Positions 8,356 through 17,801 are shown, counted from the first letter of the stretch. The stretch: 64,000 bases of DNA from Tangfeifania diversioriginum (GCA_945873105.1 CAMCBW010000026.1:1-64000), one strand, 5' to 3'. The notes: generated by a model from the sequence alone, not told the origin. A program made the numbers and translations.

Positions 8356-8363
8356 CAAAAGTA
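8356..8363 (-). promoter_or_regulatory. TAnnTTTG promoter element for the HAD phosphatase gene
   Basis: On the minus strand the sequence reads TACTTTTG, a perfect match to the Bacteroidota -7 consensus, about 27 bases before the HAD ATG. The corresponding -33 region falls inside the heptamer-repeat arm. Confidence 0.55.
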
Positions 8364-8600
8364 AGGATAAAGGATAAAGGATAAAGGTTAAAGTGGAAAG
8401 GTTAAAGGTTAAAGGTTAAAGGTTGAAGGATAAAGGTTAAAGTAATGAACGGTTCCATTTACATGGGTTTAAGGTCTTGTTTTCAGCATGCCCCAACTTA
8501 AACCTTTATCCTTCAACCTTTAGCTTTTCTTTAGCCTTTAACCTTTTTACTTTAACCTTTAGCCTTTCTTTATCCTTTAACCTTTATCCTTTAACCTTTA
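8363..8600. repeat. Inverted pair of heptamer tandem-repeat arrays
   Basis: The left arm (8363-8442) is about eleven tandem copies of a 7-mer, AAGGTTA or AAGGATA. The right arm (8497-8600) is the same heptamer family in reverse orientation (TAACCTT/TATCCTT) with some irregular units. The arms are separated by about 55 bp and could fold into a very long imperfect hairpin. The right arm runs into the TAA stop codon of the metallophosphoesterase gene, and the left arm touches the HAD promoter, so the array fills the whole gap between these two minus-strand genes. It may act as a transcription terminator. Confidence 0.85.
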
Positions 8601-10451
8601 AAACGACAAGTATGCCACTTTACCATCCAGGGTACTTACCAGGATCTTTCTTTTCCCGACGGGAAGGATGGCATTGATCAGGGCATTGCACACCTTGTAT
8701 TTCCATGCTACCAGGTGGGTTTTTCTGTCGATGGCCACCACTACCCCTGCCGTGGTTGGGACAAAAATCAGGTTTCCAGATTCGACAATGGGGGAGGGTG
8801 CTATTTCGTATCCAAGATCTGCCTTGCATTCCCAGGCAAGCTCCTGTTCGTTGGCATTGGTGTAAAAGGCATCCACGTTTCCTTCGTTCATGTTCTTGAT
8901 GTAAACGAGTTTGCTGTCAGCTGAGATACCAATGGATTCGCGGCAGGAATATTTGCCGGAATCCCATATTTCCGCTCCGCTTTTCTCATCCAGCGCTGTC
9001 ATGTGACGATCGGGTGCCACCAAAAAGATTTTGCCATTGGCAGCAACCGGCCATACGGCTGCCGGAGATAACATCCTGTTGTTGTACTTCTCCCTCACCC
9101 ATAGAAGGTTTCCGGTTTTTTTATCGAGTGAATTGAAGGCATTGCCCCAGGATCCAAAACAGATACTGTTTTTCAGCACCAGCGGTTTGCACTCCACAAA
9201 GTTATTTACCTCCTCAAACTGCCATACCAAACTCCCGTCTGAAAGCTTGAGGCACCTGAAAGAGCCATCCGAAGCCCCAATGTAGACCAGACCCTCTTCG
9301 ATGGCAGGGGAGGCAACAATTGGCTTAATGGTGGGGTGCATCCAGATTTTTTTTCCGGTCCCGATGTTGAGGCAGTAGATGTTGTGATCGGTAGAGGCAC
9401 AAACCACACTATTCCCACTGATGGCAGGGGTGGAATAGATCTTGCCCGCTGTACGAAAACGCCAGAGTACCTTTCCGGTAGGGAGGTCCAAAGCCACAAT
9501 TTCACCGGAGGTATTGGCGAAGATGACAAGGTTTTTGCTTCGGCTCAGGCCTGTGCCAATGTCACTGTTCTCCTGCAATTGCCAGATCGTTTTTATTTCC
9601 GGGAATTTTTGGTTGATGGAGTAATCCGGGCGGGAGACCGTTGGCCCAATGGACTTATTTTCAGTGGTGGCGGAGGAGTTGGTGCCAACCGGCACTTTAC
9701 ACCAAACCGGCAGCGTTTCTCCTTTTGACAGGCGTTCCCTGTAATACATGGTATCCTTTTCGATGGTCACGAGGTTGTAACCTGCCTCCTTCTGGTTGGT
9801 CGAGAGATTGGATCTTCCCATAACGCCTGGAATGCCTTCGAAATTGTAGAGATGGTTCCGGTGTCCATGACCGAGCAGGGTAGCTTTAACGTTGGTCGTT
9901 TTGAGCCTGTCAACCAGGTCGTACCAATTGGAGATCGACTCGTTCAGCGGATAATGGTTGACAAAGATCAGGGGTTGAAGGGGGTTGCTGCGATGGCTGA
10001 GAATGGAATCCAGGAACACGATCTGTTCGCGGGGAACCAATCCGGGTGCCATTCGCATATTTGGCCCTGAAGCTGTTCCCATAAAAAAAAATCCACCCTT
10101 TTCGAATACAAACTCTTCTGCACCAAAGATGCTCACAAAGCTGTTGTTGCCACTCTCAGACCATTTGGAATCGTGGTTTCCCGGCAGGGCATACCATGGT
10201 TTGTTGAGCTTATCCATGATGCGTCGAGCCTGCCGAAGTTCCTCATCCGATCCAAACTCAGTGATGTCGCCAGTAATTAATACAAAATCAATACTATCCT
10301 GACGGTTGATGTCTTCAATGCTCTTTTCCAGGTCAGCGGCCCCTGCCTGACTCCCAACGTGCGTATCTGTCACATGGACAAAATTTATTTTCTGGGCCAA
10401 TGAACCATATCCGGTCAGGAGTAATACTATAATTAGGAGGATATTTCTCAT
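8598..10451 (-). CDS. Exported metallophosphoesterase fused to a PQQ-type beta-propeller
   Basis: A 617-residue protein. The start is chosen so that a signal peptide (residues 1-19, ending SLAQ) leads. Residues about 22-245 form a calcineurin-like metallophosphoesterase with DTH (29-31), GD (61-62), GNHD (91-94), a later NHYP and GHGH, which give the full dimetal site. Residues about 295-615 form a repeated beta-propeller of the PQQ/quinoprotein type (repeats such as GKVLWRF, GKKIWMH, GSLVWQF and GNLLWVRE). The substrate is unknown. Similar fusions occur in Bacteroidota polysaccharide-utilisation regions. It is transcribed away from the SusC/SusD pair, with a 430-bp shared upstream region. 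Confidence 0.9.
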   Translation of the reverse strand: MRNILLIIVLLLTGYGSLAQKINFVHVTDTHVGSQAGAADLEKSIEDINRQDSIDFVLITGDITEFGSDEELRQARRIMDKLNKPWYALPGNHDSKWSESGNNSFVSIFGAEEFVFEKGGFFFMGTASGPNMRMAPGLVPREQIVFLDSILSHRSNPLQPLIFVNHYPLNESISNWYDLVDRLKTTNVKATLLGHGHRNHLYNFEGIPGVMGRSNLSTNQKEAGYNLVTIEKDTMYYRERLSKGETLPVWCKVPVGTNSSATTENKSIGPTVSRPDYSINQKFPEIKTIWQLQENSDIGTGLSRSKNLVIFANTSGEIVALDLPTGKVLWRFRTAGKIYSTPAISGNSVVCASTDHNIYCLNIGTGKKIWMHPTIKPIVASPAIEEGLVYIGASDGSFRCLKLSDGSLVWQFEEVNNFVECKPLVLKNSICFGSWGNAFNSLDKKTGNLLWVREKYNNRMLSPAAVWPVAANGKIFLVAPDRHMTALDEKSGAEIWDSGKYSCRESIGISADSKLVYIKNMNEGNVDAFYTNANEQELAWECKADLGYEIAPSPIVESGNLIFVPTTAGVVVAIDRKTHLVAWKYKVCNALINAILPVGKRKILVSTLDGKVAYLSF

Positions 10452-10881
10452 TATCAGCATACAATTAAAATTTAAATGCAAAGAAGCAGGGTAAAACGGA
10501 GTTTAAAGATATAAATTGTTAGTAACTTGGGGGAGAATCCTCTGACTATTCGATGACCCATGCAATTGGCATTGAAGTTCAATCATTTCAAAACAGAAGA
10601 AAATGAAATGAAAAGATGACTTTTGACATCATTCACACAATCTGGCAGGTCAAAAATCGATGAATCAAAAAAAATATGGATAATTTTGAAAAGATGTAAT
10701 ACAACATACAAATTAAATGTTTAATTTTAGTAAAATTTTGTAATGCTTTGTTAATACTAATTCTATTTCAAAATGTTATTTTAACCTGTGTGTTATGAAA
10801 CCTTCCCAGACCATTATTTCCCGAAAAGTTTGATCGTTGCGGCAGGTTCCATGTTACCTTTCAAAAACTAATTTTTTACAC
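10452..10881. promoter_or_regulatory. Divergent intergenic region between metallophosphoesterase and susC
   Basis: About 430 bp of AT-rich sequence without a credible gene. On the minus strand, TATCTTTA (7 of 8 to TAnnTTTG) near 10510-10517 could serve the metallophosphoesterase. On the plus strand no full consensus -7 element was found before susC. The region around 10680-10770 is very AT-rich and would be the natural place for its promoter. No sigma/anti-sigma or hybrid two-component regulator gene is present nearby. Confidence 0.4.
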
Positions 10882-13800
10882 ATGAAAAAAGCGGTAGCAT
10901 TAATCTTCATCTTGTGCATGATTGTCCAGCTGACGATGGCACAAAAAAGACTGATATCCGGAGTCATTCGGGATAAAGCAGTCAATGAGACACTTCCGGG
11001 TGTTTCAGTTCTTGAAAAAGGAACCAAGAACGGAGTTACCACCGATATGGATGGCAAGTTCCAGCTTTCTGTCTCTGCAGGTGCCACCCTGGTGGTCAGT
11101 TACATTGGCATGAAGCAGCAGGAGGTGAAAGTGGGCACTTCCTCCACAGTGAACATTGTCCTTGAATCCTCCACCGAAGAGATTGACGAAGTTGTTGTCG
11201 TTGGTTTTGGACAACAAAAGAAAGCGAATCTTACCGGTGCTGTAGCATCGGTCGACACAAAAGTACTGGAAGCAAGGCCTATCGCAGACGTTGGACGCGG
11301 ATTGCAGGGCACAACTCCCGGTTTGAGTGTGGTGATTCCCAGTGGTGAGGTTGGATCTGATCCGATCATGAAGATTCGTGGTCAGCTAGGATCTCTTCAG
11401 GGTGGATCATCCCCGCTGATTCTTATGGACAACGTTGAGATTCCATCGATACAAATGGTTAACCCGGATGACATTGAGTCAATATCAGTATTGAAAGATG
11501 CGGCATCAGCCTCTATCTATGGAGCAAAGGCAGCATTTGGTGTTATTTTGATTACTACCAAAAAAGGTGCCAAAACGGAGAGTGTGAATGTCACCTATTC
11601 CGGCAACATTGCGTTTCAAAACATCTCCAAGAAGATGGAGATGGGACAATTGGATGCTTTGGAATACTCGGTTAGTGCCTTCGAGCGTGTAGGAGGTACC
11701 GTTGCAGGTGCTTTCTGGCAAATTACCCGGGAAGGTTTTGACAAGGCGAAAGTATGGAAGGATACCTATGGCAGTGTAGTGAAGCCCAACGATCCGATGC
11801 TGTACGGACGTGACTGGTATGTAGATGCCAATGGACGTAAGATCGGATTGAGAACCTATGATCCTTATGACTATATGGTGGAAGAGTGGACTCCTACCCA
11901 AACCCACAATTTGTCTGTCAATGGCAAGAGTGGCAAGACTGACTACAACATCAGCCTTGGCTATCTGGGACAATCAGGGATGGTTAAACCGGCCAAGAAG
12001 GATGATTTTACCCGTTACAACGGAGCCGTTCGAATTGGAACGGATATCAACGACTGGTTAAGGGTAAATGCCGGTATGATGTATTCCAAACGTTTGAAAG
12101 AGTATTCTTATGCTACCAACTCAACCACCGCAGATCCATGGTTGTACATGTACCGTTGGGGTCCCACCTATCCTTTCACGACAGAAGACGGAGATCCGCT
12201 CAGGAGTCCGGCATCTGAAATTGCACAGGCCAACACGGGAAACCAGGAGACCAACTATACCAGCATGAACGGAGGATTCACCATCACTCCGATGAAAGAT
12301 TTGAAGATCAATTTCGATTATACGCATGCCAATCAGGAGTACATCACTGAACGGCCCGGAACCCGTTACACCGCCAGGGATACCTGGTCGGCAGCGGTGG
12401 CAAAGAACGATGCCAGCGGTAACAGGATCTACATGAACAATGCAGGAGAGGTGGTACCATCCACGGCTACCGGAGCCCTTCCTGCCTACCAGCTAGTCCT
12501 CAATCAATACACGGCTGTTGGAGCAAACCCCGACCATGTGTACCGTTATTCCAAGAATGATCAGCGGAATACCCTCAACATCAATGCCACCTATGACATG
12601 AAAGTTGGAGATGACCACACCTTCCATTACATGCTTGGATTGAACAGGGTTGGTTACAAATATGCCTACAACTGGTCTCAGACCACCATGTTGGTCGACT
12701 ATGCCAATCCACAATTTGATTTGGCTTCGGGTGTACAAACAGCCAGTGGAGGTGAGTATTGGGAATCCCAACTGGGTTATTTTGGGCGTATCAACTACAA
12801 TTACAAGGAAAAATATTTGCTGGAGGCCAACCTGAGGTACGATGGAACCTCTAAATTTCCTACAGATCTGAAATGGCGTTATTTCCCATCCTTCTCTGTG
12901 GGATGGCGTGTCAATGAGGAGAACTGGATGGAGTGGTCGAAAACCTATCTCAATGCACTGAAGCTTCGTGGTTCATGGGGTACCATTGGTGACCAGACCG
13001 TTGCCAATTCACTCTATGTTCCTACCATGGGGGGTGCTTTGAACAACTTCCTGATTGCCAATGCAAAACTCTATCAGTTTGGAACTCCCGGTGCTGTATC
13101 CTCTACCGTAACATGGCAGGATATCACTACTCTTGACTTGGGAGTTGATGCCAGATTCCTGAAAAATGAGATTGGTATTGGATTTGACTGGTACCAGCGC
13201 GATACAGAGAATATGATTGTCCCATTGGAAGGTATCCCGGTTACTTTTGGTACCGGAGCTCCCCAAGGTAACTATGGTTCTTTGAGAACCAACGGTATAG
13301 AGTTGCAGATTGATTACAACCACCGTTTCAAAAATGGATTGGGAATCAATTTGGTGGCTACCCTGGCGGATGCCAAGACAACCATTCAAAAATATGGTTC
13401 CACCAACAGCATCGACTCCTGGTACGTTGGCAAAACCTATGGTGAGATCTGGGGTTATGAAACCGACCGGTTGTACCAGAAAGAAGATTTTGAATACGAT
13501 GGCACCGGCAAATTTGTGCCTTTCACCACCAAAGACAACTTCTCTGTAAACAAGCTTTCGGATCCCAATGCCCCAACCCAGGGCCGGTTCCAGGCTGGAA
13601 ACTTTAAGTTCGGTCCAGGTGATGTTAAATTCAAGGACTTGAATGGAGACGGAATCATTACACCGGGCAACAGATTGATCAAGAATGCCGCAGGTGATCC
13701 TGACTATGGTGATTTAAAGAAGATTGGAAATTCGACTCCACGTTACCAGTACAGTTTCAGGGCTGGAGCAGATTACAAGGGATTTGATGCCTCCGTATTT

Positions 13801-14271
13801 ATCCAGGGTGTAGGTCAGCGTGATGTTTGGGGAGACGGATTCCTTGCCATCCCAGGTTACAACTCATCGGATGGTGCCATTCCGCAAGCGTTCGCCGGCG
13901 ATTTTTGGCGAGCAGACAGAACCGATGCATTCTATCCTGCTCCTTACAACCAGGCAGGAAGCAGCACTACCCTCAACATGCAGGTACAATCAAGGTATTT
14001 GCTGGATATGTCTTATCTGAGGATCAAAAACATCACGGTAGGTTATACCCTGCCATCCAGTCTGATGAAGAAAGTCAACATCGACAAATTAAGGATTTAT
14101 GTTGCACTGGAAAACTTCTTCACCTTCGACAATTTGGGTACTTTACCAATAGATCCTGAGGAGATTGAAGGCTATTCCATGTGGAATACCTCCAACTACA
14201 ACCTGGGCCGTTCAGGTGTAAGTGTTCCTACTTACAAGTCTTCTTCAGTGGGTATACAGTTGAACTTCTAA
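10882..14271 (+). CDS. SusC/RagA-type TonB-dependent outer-membrane transporter
   Basis: A 1129-residue transporter. The start giving MKKAVALIFILCM was chosen because it opens a signal peptide (cleaved near TMAQ). Next come a carboxypeptidase-D-regulatory-like domain (about residues 22-95; ISGVIRDKAVNETLPGVSV), the SusC-type TonB box/linker DEVVVVGFGQQKK, a plug domain containing PLILMDNVEIPSI and SIYGAKAAFGVILITTKKG, and a 22-strand barrel ending in an aromatic residue (VGIQLNF). SusC proteins import glycans or peptides bound by SusD. The susD gene starts 9 bases downstream. The adjacent peptidoglycan-salvage locus suggests muropeptides or amino-sugar oligomers as cargo, but this is inference. 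Confidence 0.95.
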   Translation: MKKAVALIFILCMIVQLTMAQKRLISGVIRDKAVNETLPGVSVLEKGTKNGVTTDMDGKFQLSVSAGATLVVSYIGMKQQEVKVGTSSTVNIVLESSTEEIDEVVVVGFGQQKKANLTGAVASVDTKVLEARPIADVGRGLQGTTPGLSVVIPSGEVGSDPIMKIRGQLGSLQGGSSPLILMDNVEIPSIQMVNPDDIESISVLKDAASASIYGAKAAFGVILITTKKGAKTESVNVTYSGNIAFQNISKKMEMGQLDALEYSVSAFERVGGTVAGAFWQITREGFDKAKVWKDTYGSVVKPNDPMLYGRDWYVDANGRKIGLRTYDPYDYMVEEWTPTQTHNLSVNGKSGKTDYNISLGYLGQSGMVKPAKKDDFTRYNGAVRIGTDINDWLRVNAGMMYSKRLKEYSYATNSTTADPWLYMYRWGPTYPFTTEDGDPLRSPASEIAQANTGNQETNYTSMNGGFTITPMKDLKINFDYTHANQEYITERPGTRYTARDTWSAAVAKNDASGNRIYMNNAGEVVPSTATGALPAYQLVLNQYTAVGANPDHVYRYSKNDQRNTLNINATYDMKVGDDHTFHYMLGLNRVGYKYAYNWSQTTMLVDYANPQFDLASGVQTASGGEYWESQLGYFGRINYNYKEKYLLEANLRYDGTSKFPTDLKWRYFPSFSVGWRVNEENWMEWSKTYLNALKLRGSWGTIGDQTVANSLYVPTMGGALNNFLIANAKLYQFGTPGAVSSTVTWQDITTLDLGVDARFLKNEIGIGFDWYQRDTENMIVPLEGIPVTFGTGAPQGNYGSLRTNGIELQIDYNHRFKNGLGINLVATLADAKTTIQKYGSTNSIDSWYVGKTYGEIWGYETDRLYQKEDFEYDGTGKFVPFTTKDNFSVNKLSDPNAPTQGRFQAGNFKFGPGDVKFKDLNGDGIITPGNRLIKNAAGDPDYGDLKKIGNSTPRYQYSFRAGADYKGFDASVFIQGVGQRDVWGDGFLAIPGYNSSDGAIPQAFAGDFWRADRTDAFYPAPYNQAGSSTTLNMQVQSRYLLDMSYLRIKNITVGYTLPSSLMKKVNIDKLRIYVALENFFTFDNLGTLPIDPEEIEGYSMWNTSNYNLGRSGVSVPTYKSSSVGIQLNF

Positions 14272-14280
14272 AATACAAGA

Positions 14281-16113
14281 ATGATGAAAAAATATATACT
14301 AATATTGGTTTCAGTTGTTACGCTTGGCATTGCCGGGTGTAGCGATTTCCTGGACAGACCTTCGTTGACCACCATGAACGATGGCAATTACTGGACCTCA
14401 GAGAACAGCCTCCGGTTGTTTGCGAACGGTTACTATACAAACTACTTTGTGGGATATAATTCAAGTTTCACAGTTGATTATGCTTGTCTTAGGGGATACA
14501 ATTTTTCTGATGACCTTGTGTCTGCCGGAAAGCAGGGTGGATTTGAGACTCAGGCTCCTTCCTCCAGGGCTTCTACCAGTGAAGCTGCTGCCTGGTTGGC
14601 ATCCTATGCTGGCCCGACCTGGAATTTTGCCTGGGTTCGCAAATCCAATCTTTACCTCGAAAGAATTGAAGAGATGAAAAGCGGGGCTGTTATCAACACC
14701 ACTGCCTACCAGCACTGGAGTGCTGTAGCCCGTTTCTTCAGGGGTTTTGAGTACAGCCGTTTGGTAAGTGTTTTCGGGAATGTCCCCTACTACGACAAGT
14801 TGGTTCCCGAGACTGACCTGGATCAGTTGTACAAGGACAGGGACGACAGGGGTCTGGTCATGGACAAGGTCTACGATGATTTTGTCTATGTATTGGACAA
14901 CATGCGTTTGGTAGATGGGGATGCCCAATACCTCAACCGGTACATTGCTGCAGGATTTATTTCCCGCTTGATGTTATTTGAAGGCACCTGGCAAAAATAT
15001 CATTTGAACAATTCAGCCAGGGCCAAGAAATACCTTGATCTGGCTGTAAGGGCCGGTGATTTGGTGATCGCCTCCAAGCGATATACCTTCACCAGTGATT
15101 TTCGTGCCTTATTCGGATCTGAGAGCCTGACCAGCAACAAGGAGGTGATCATGTACCGGACCTATGATGCGGCCATCGGTGTAACTCACTCTGTTGCTTC
15201 CTATTCCAATTTGTATGAATCTCAAAGTGGCGGACCAAATCTCAAATTGGCCAAGTCATTTATTTGCAACGATGGGAAACCCTATAAATTATCGACTGTT
15301 GCCAATGCCGATAAATTGGATATCAAGAACATGGTAGCCACACGTGACCCGCGTTTTGAGGCAACCTTCTGGGACGCTCCAAAGAAAGAGTCCGGCTCAT
15401 TGCTGTACGCCTGTAAATTTATTGACCGCGTGGGAGTAACTTACTATCCAGGTCCTTATCCTGCCATTTATGGTTCGAGTACCAATACCAATGATGCTCC
15501 AATCATGCGATTAGCCGAAGTGGTACTAAACTGGATCGAGGCGAAGGCCGAATTAGCTACGATGGGTGGAGCAGCCGTTACACAGGCAGATATTGATGCA
15601 TCCATCAATGGAATCAGAAGCAGGCCGTTGGATTCGAAAGCTGTTTCAAAAGGGATCAAGAAAACTGCAGCATTGTCATTGGCTGCTATTCCTGACGATC
15701 CTGAGCGTGACAGCGATGTTTCACCACTACTATGGGAAATCCGCCGCGAGCGACGGATGGAGTTCGTTTTTGAACACACTCGATTGTTGGACATCAAACG
15801 TTGGAAAAAAATCAACTACATGGCCAATACCGATCCTGACAACATGTTGGGACTGTGGACCGACTTTAAGGCGGAATATGCTGAATGGTTGGTTCCTGCA
15901 AAGGTTGGCAAATTAAAGGTGAAGAAGGCGGATGGTACCATTGTTACCTATACCGGCACAAATGCTACCGACATGGTAGGTTTTTATGTGCCTGAAAATA
16001 TCTCCAACAGGGATGCTTTCACTGACAGAGTGTACCTTGCTCCAATTGGGAATACTCAGATCAGTGAATATTTGGGCAAAGGTTACAAACTTACCCAAAC
16101 TGCCGGATGGTAA
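14281..16113 (+). CDS. SusD/RagB-family surface glycan-binding lipoprotein
   Basis: A 610-residue SusD-like protein with a lipobox ending in Cys20 (GIAGC) followed by SDFLDRPS, the usual SusD opening with acidic residues after the cysteine. The N-terminal TPR-like helical region carries the standard AVARFFRGFEYSRLVSVFGNVPYYD segment. The C-terminal region has the IRRERRMEFVFEHTRLLDIKRWKK motif typical of the family. It pairs with the SusC transporter 9 bases upstream. Starts at 14281 or 14284 are equivalent. A strong factor-independent terminator follows the stop, so susCD is a two-gene transcript end. The ligand is unknown. Confidence 0.95.
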   Translation: MMKKYILILVSVVTLGIAGCSDFLDRPSLTTMNDGNYWTSENSLRLFANGYYTNYFVGYNSSFTVDYACLRGYNFSDDLVSAGKQGGFETQAPSSRASTSEAAAWLASYAGPTWNFAWVRKSNLYLERIEEMKSGAVINTTAYQHWSAVARFFRGFEYSRLVSVFGNVPYYDKLVPETDLDQLYKDRDDRGLVMDKVYDDFVYVLDNMRLVDGDAQYLNRYIAAGFISRLMLFEGTWQKYHLNNSARAKKYLDLAVRAGDLVIASKRYTFTSDFRALFGSESLTSNKEVIMYRTYDAAIGVTHSVASYSNLYESQSGGPNLKLAKSFICNDGKPYKLSTVANADKLDIKNMVATRDPRFEATFWDAPKKESGSLLYACKFIDRVGVTYYPGPYPAIYGSSTNTNDAPIMRLAEVVLNWIEAKAELATMGGAAVTQADIDASINGIRSRPLDSKAVSKGIKKTAALSLAAIPDDPERDSDVSPLLWEIRRERRMEFVFEHTRLLDIKRWKKINYMANTDPDNMLGLWTDFKAEYAEWLVPAKVGKLKVKKADGTIVTYTGTNATDMVGFYVPENISNRDAFTDRVYLAPIGNTQISEYLGKGYKLTQTAGW

Positions 16114-16130
16114 TGGATTCTATCTGAGAA

Positions 16131-16171
16131 AAAAAGAGGCTGTTTTGCGATGAAACAGCCTCTTTTTTTTT
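16131..16171. terminator. Bidirectional factor-independent terminator after susD
   Basis: A 15-bp perfect stem (AAAAAGAGGCTGTTT, 7-nt loop, AAACAGCCTCTTTTT) is followed by a T-run on the plus strand and preceded by an A-run, so it can work in both directions. It ends the susCD transcript and could also end a leftward transcript from about 16.49 kb. Confidence 0.9.
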
Positions 16172-16271
16172 GGTGCAATGATGCAGTAGTCTCCATATAG
16201 TTTGCAATCCGGTAGTAAGGAAGTCGATAAGTCCTGAAACCACCTTTGGCACTGTAGAATGACATTAAATG

Positions 16272-16435
16272 TTCCCGAAATCACCTTTTTCACTTTTGTA
16301 TGCTTTCGGAGATTCCCGAAAGTTATTTCGGAACTGTTTTGTGCTTGCGGATGTTCCCAAAAGTAATTTCGGAACTGTTTTGTGCTTGCGGAGGCTCCCG
16401 AAAACGATTTGCAGCACTGTTTTGTGCTTTCGGGT
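16272..16435. repeat. Four tandem copies of a 41-bp palindromic repeat
   Basis: Units start at 16272, 16313, 16354 and 16395, spaced exactly 41 bp. Each begins with TTCCCGAAA or a variant. The middle units continue with a TTTCGGAA inverted partner and a shared GAACTGTTTTGTGCTTGCGG. The first and fourth units are more diverged. In the third unit a base change in the stem leaves a G-U pair in the minus-strand RNA, so the hairpin is kept. Confidence 0.85.
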
Positions 16436-16579
16436 GTTGTAGATGCCTGCTTCATTCGCATTTTGTACTGTCGGACTTTATTGCGATCTGTTTTCACCAA
16501 AGTTAGGGACAATCAGGAAAGAGAGATCCCATGGTACAGGACTATTGTGACTGTCTGAGGTATTGGGAAACGGGTAAAG

Positions 16580-17716
16580 CTATAATTTTCGACATCCGAT
16601 CCCGGGAAGATCACTCAAGGTAACCTTACCTTCCACCACCTTCATTCCTTCAAAAATATCGTTGGAGATCAGGAGGTTCCCATCCAGATCGGCCCAGTCG
16701 ACGATGGGTGCCAATTGGGAGGCTGCACTGATTCCGCAGGAGGTCTCCGTCATGCAACCCATCAGGGTCTTCATTTTGAGGCTGCGCGCCATCTCTATGA
16801 TGCGGTGGCCTTCCCGCATACCGGTGCATTTCATGAGTTTACAGTTTATACCTGAATAGACTCCATGCAATTTAACGAGGTCGCTAACCCTTTGCATGGC
16901 TTCATCCCCAATGGTAGGCAGTGGACTGTGCTGTGTGAGCCAGGCATTGTCGTCGAAATTGGTCTTGTCCATGGGTTGTTCCACGAATACCACCCCCTGC
17001 TCTTTCAGCCAGTGAATCTTATCGAGTGCCTGCTGACGATCTTTCCATCCCTGGTTGACATCCACACAGAGCGGGACATTGGTCACTGACCGGACACTCT
17101 TGATCATCTCTTCGTCATTGCCTCCGCCTATTTTCACTTTCAATATTTTAAAGGCTGATGCTTCTTTTGTCTTTGCAATTACAACTTCAGCACTTTTGTC
17201 AATCCCTATCGTGAAGGTGGTCAGCGGGGTCTTCTCGGCTGAGTAACCCCAGATTCGGTGCCATGGTTGGTTGAGTAACTTCCCGACAAGGTCGTGAAGG
17301 GCAATATCGACAGCCGCCTTGGCTGCGCAATTTCCCGGCATAATTTGGTCTACATAATCCAGAATCTCCTCCATCCGGAAAGGGTCCTTGAATTGTGACA
17401 GGTTCAAGGCGGCCAGAAACTTTGTAGCAGTTTGGTGCGATTCGCCCAAATAGGGAGGCATGGAGGCCTCTCCATAACCGGTTACCCCCTCCCATTCCAG
17501 TTCTGTCAGCATTACCGCGGTAGTTGTCCGGGAGTTGGAGGCGATGGTGAAGGTGTGCTTTAGTTGAAGTTCATAGGGTTTGAATGTCAATTTCAGACCT
17601 TTCCCGGTAGGTTGGTAACGGGGAAGGGATTTGCCATCCCTGGTAAAGGAGGACAAAAAACCAACTCCTGCTGCCATGGTGGATGCTTCTATGAATGTTC
17701 TGCGGTTTGTTCTCAT
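16580..17716 (-). CDS. Exported dipeptide epimerase (L-Ala-D/L-Glu epimerase-like, enolase superfamily)
   Basis: A 378-residue enolase-superfamily protein of the muconate-lactonising subgroup. It has the KxK motif (K193, K195 in LKVKIGG), metal ligands D219, E246 and D271 (in VDVNQ, VEQP and GDEA) and the second catalytic lysine K293 (NCKLMK), the set used by L-Ala-D/L-Glu epimerases (YcjG/YkfB). Unlike the cytoplasmic E. coli enzyme, it begins with a twin-arginine-like leader (TNRRTFIEASTMAAGVGF), so it is probably folded in the cytoplasm and then exported. It is the last gene of the minus-strand peptidoglycan cluster, separated from the NlpC/P60 gene by 723 bp of repeats. The expected role is racemising L-Ala-D-Glu released from murein peptides. 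Confidence 0.88.
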   Translation of the reverse strand: MRTNRRTFIEASTMAAGVGFLSSFTRDGKSLPRYQPTGKGLKLTFKPYELQLKHTFTIASNSRTTTAVMLTELEWEGVTGYGEASMPPYLGESHQTATKFLAALNLSQFKDPFRMEEILDYVDQIMPGNCAAKAAVDIALHDLVGKLLNQPWHRIWGYSAEKTPLTTFTIGIDKSAEVVIAKTKEASAFKILKVKIGGGNDEEMIKSVRSVTNVPLCVDVNQGWKDRQQALDKIHWLKEQGVVFVEQPMDKTNFDDNAWLTQHSPLPTIGDEAMQRVSDLVKLHGVYSGINCKLMKCTGMREGHRIIEMARSLKMKTLMGCMTETSCGISAASQLAPIVDWADLDGNLLISNDIFEGMKVVEGKVTLSDLPGIGCRKL

Positions 17717-17801
17717 TTGATATGATCAATAATTTTTGCTTCTTTCAATATTTTGTTCCTTCCGTCCGATCCCCGAATTCAGGTTTTGTTAAATATTTCC
17801 T

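Larger units (their letters stand above)
16131..16492 (-). ncRNA. Candidate small RNA carrying tandem hairpins
   Basis: On the minus strand a perfect -7 element, TAACTTTG (plus-strand 16498-16505), lies just right of the 41-bp repeat array, and the strong bidirectional terminator lies to its left at 16131-16171. Together they delimit a possible transcript of about 360 nt. The array would form a row of similar hairpins (stem TTCCGAAA with TTTCGGGAA, four-base loop). An open frame of 130 codons exists on this strand, but its sequence resembles no protein and the 41-bp period is not a multiple of three. No matching -33 element was seen, so this is only a candidate. Confidence 0.25.

Noticed and set aside
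16120-16512. 130-codon minus-strand open frame over the 41-bp repeats
   Set aside because: The repeat period breaks any codon periodicity, and the frame runs through the terminator hairpin.
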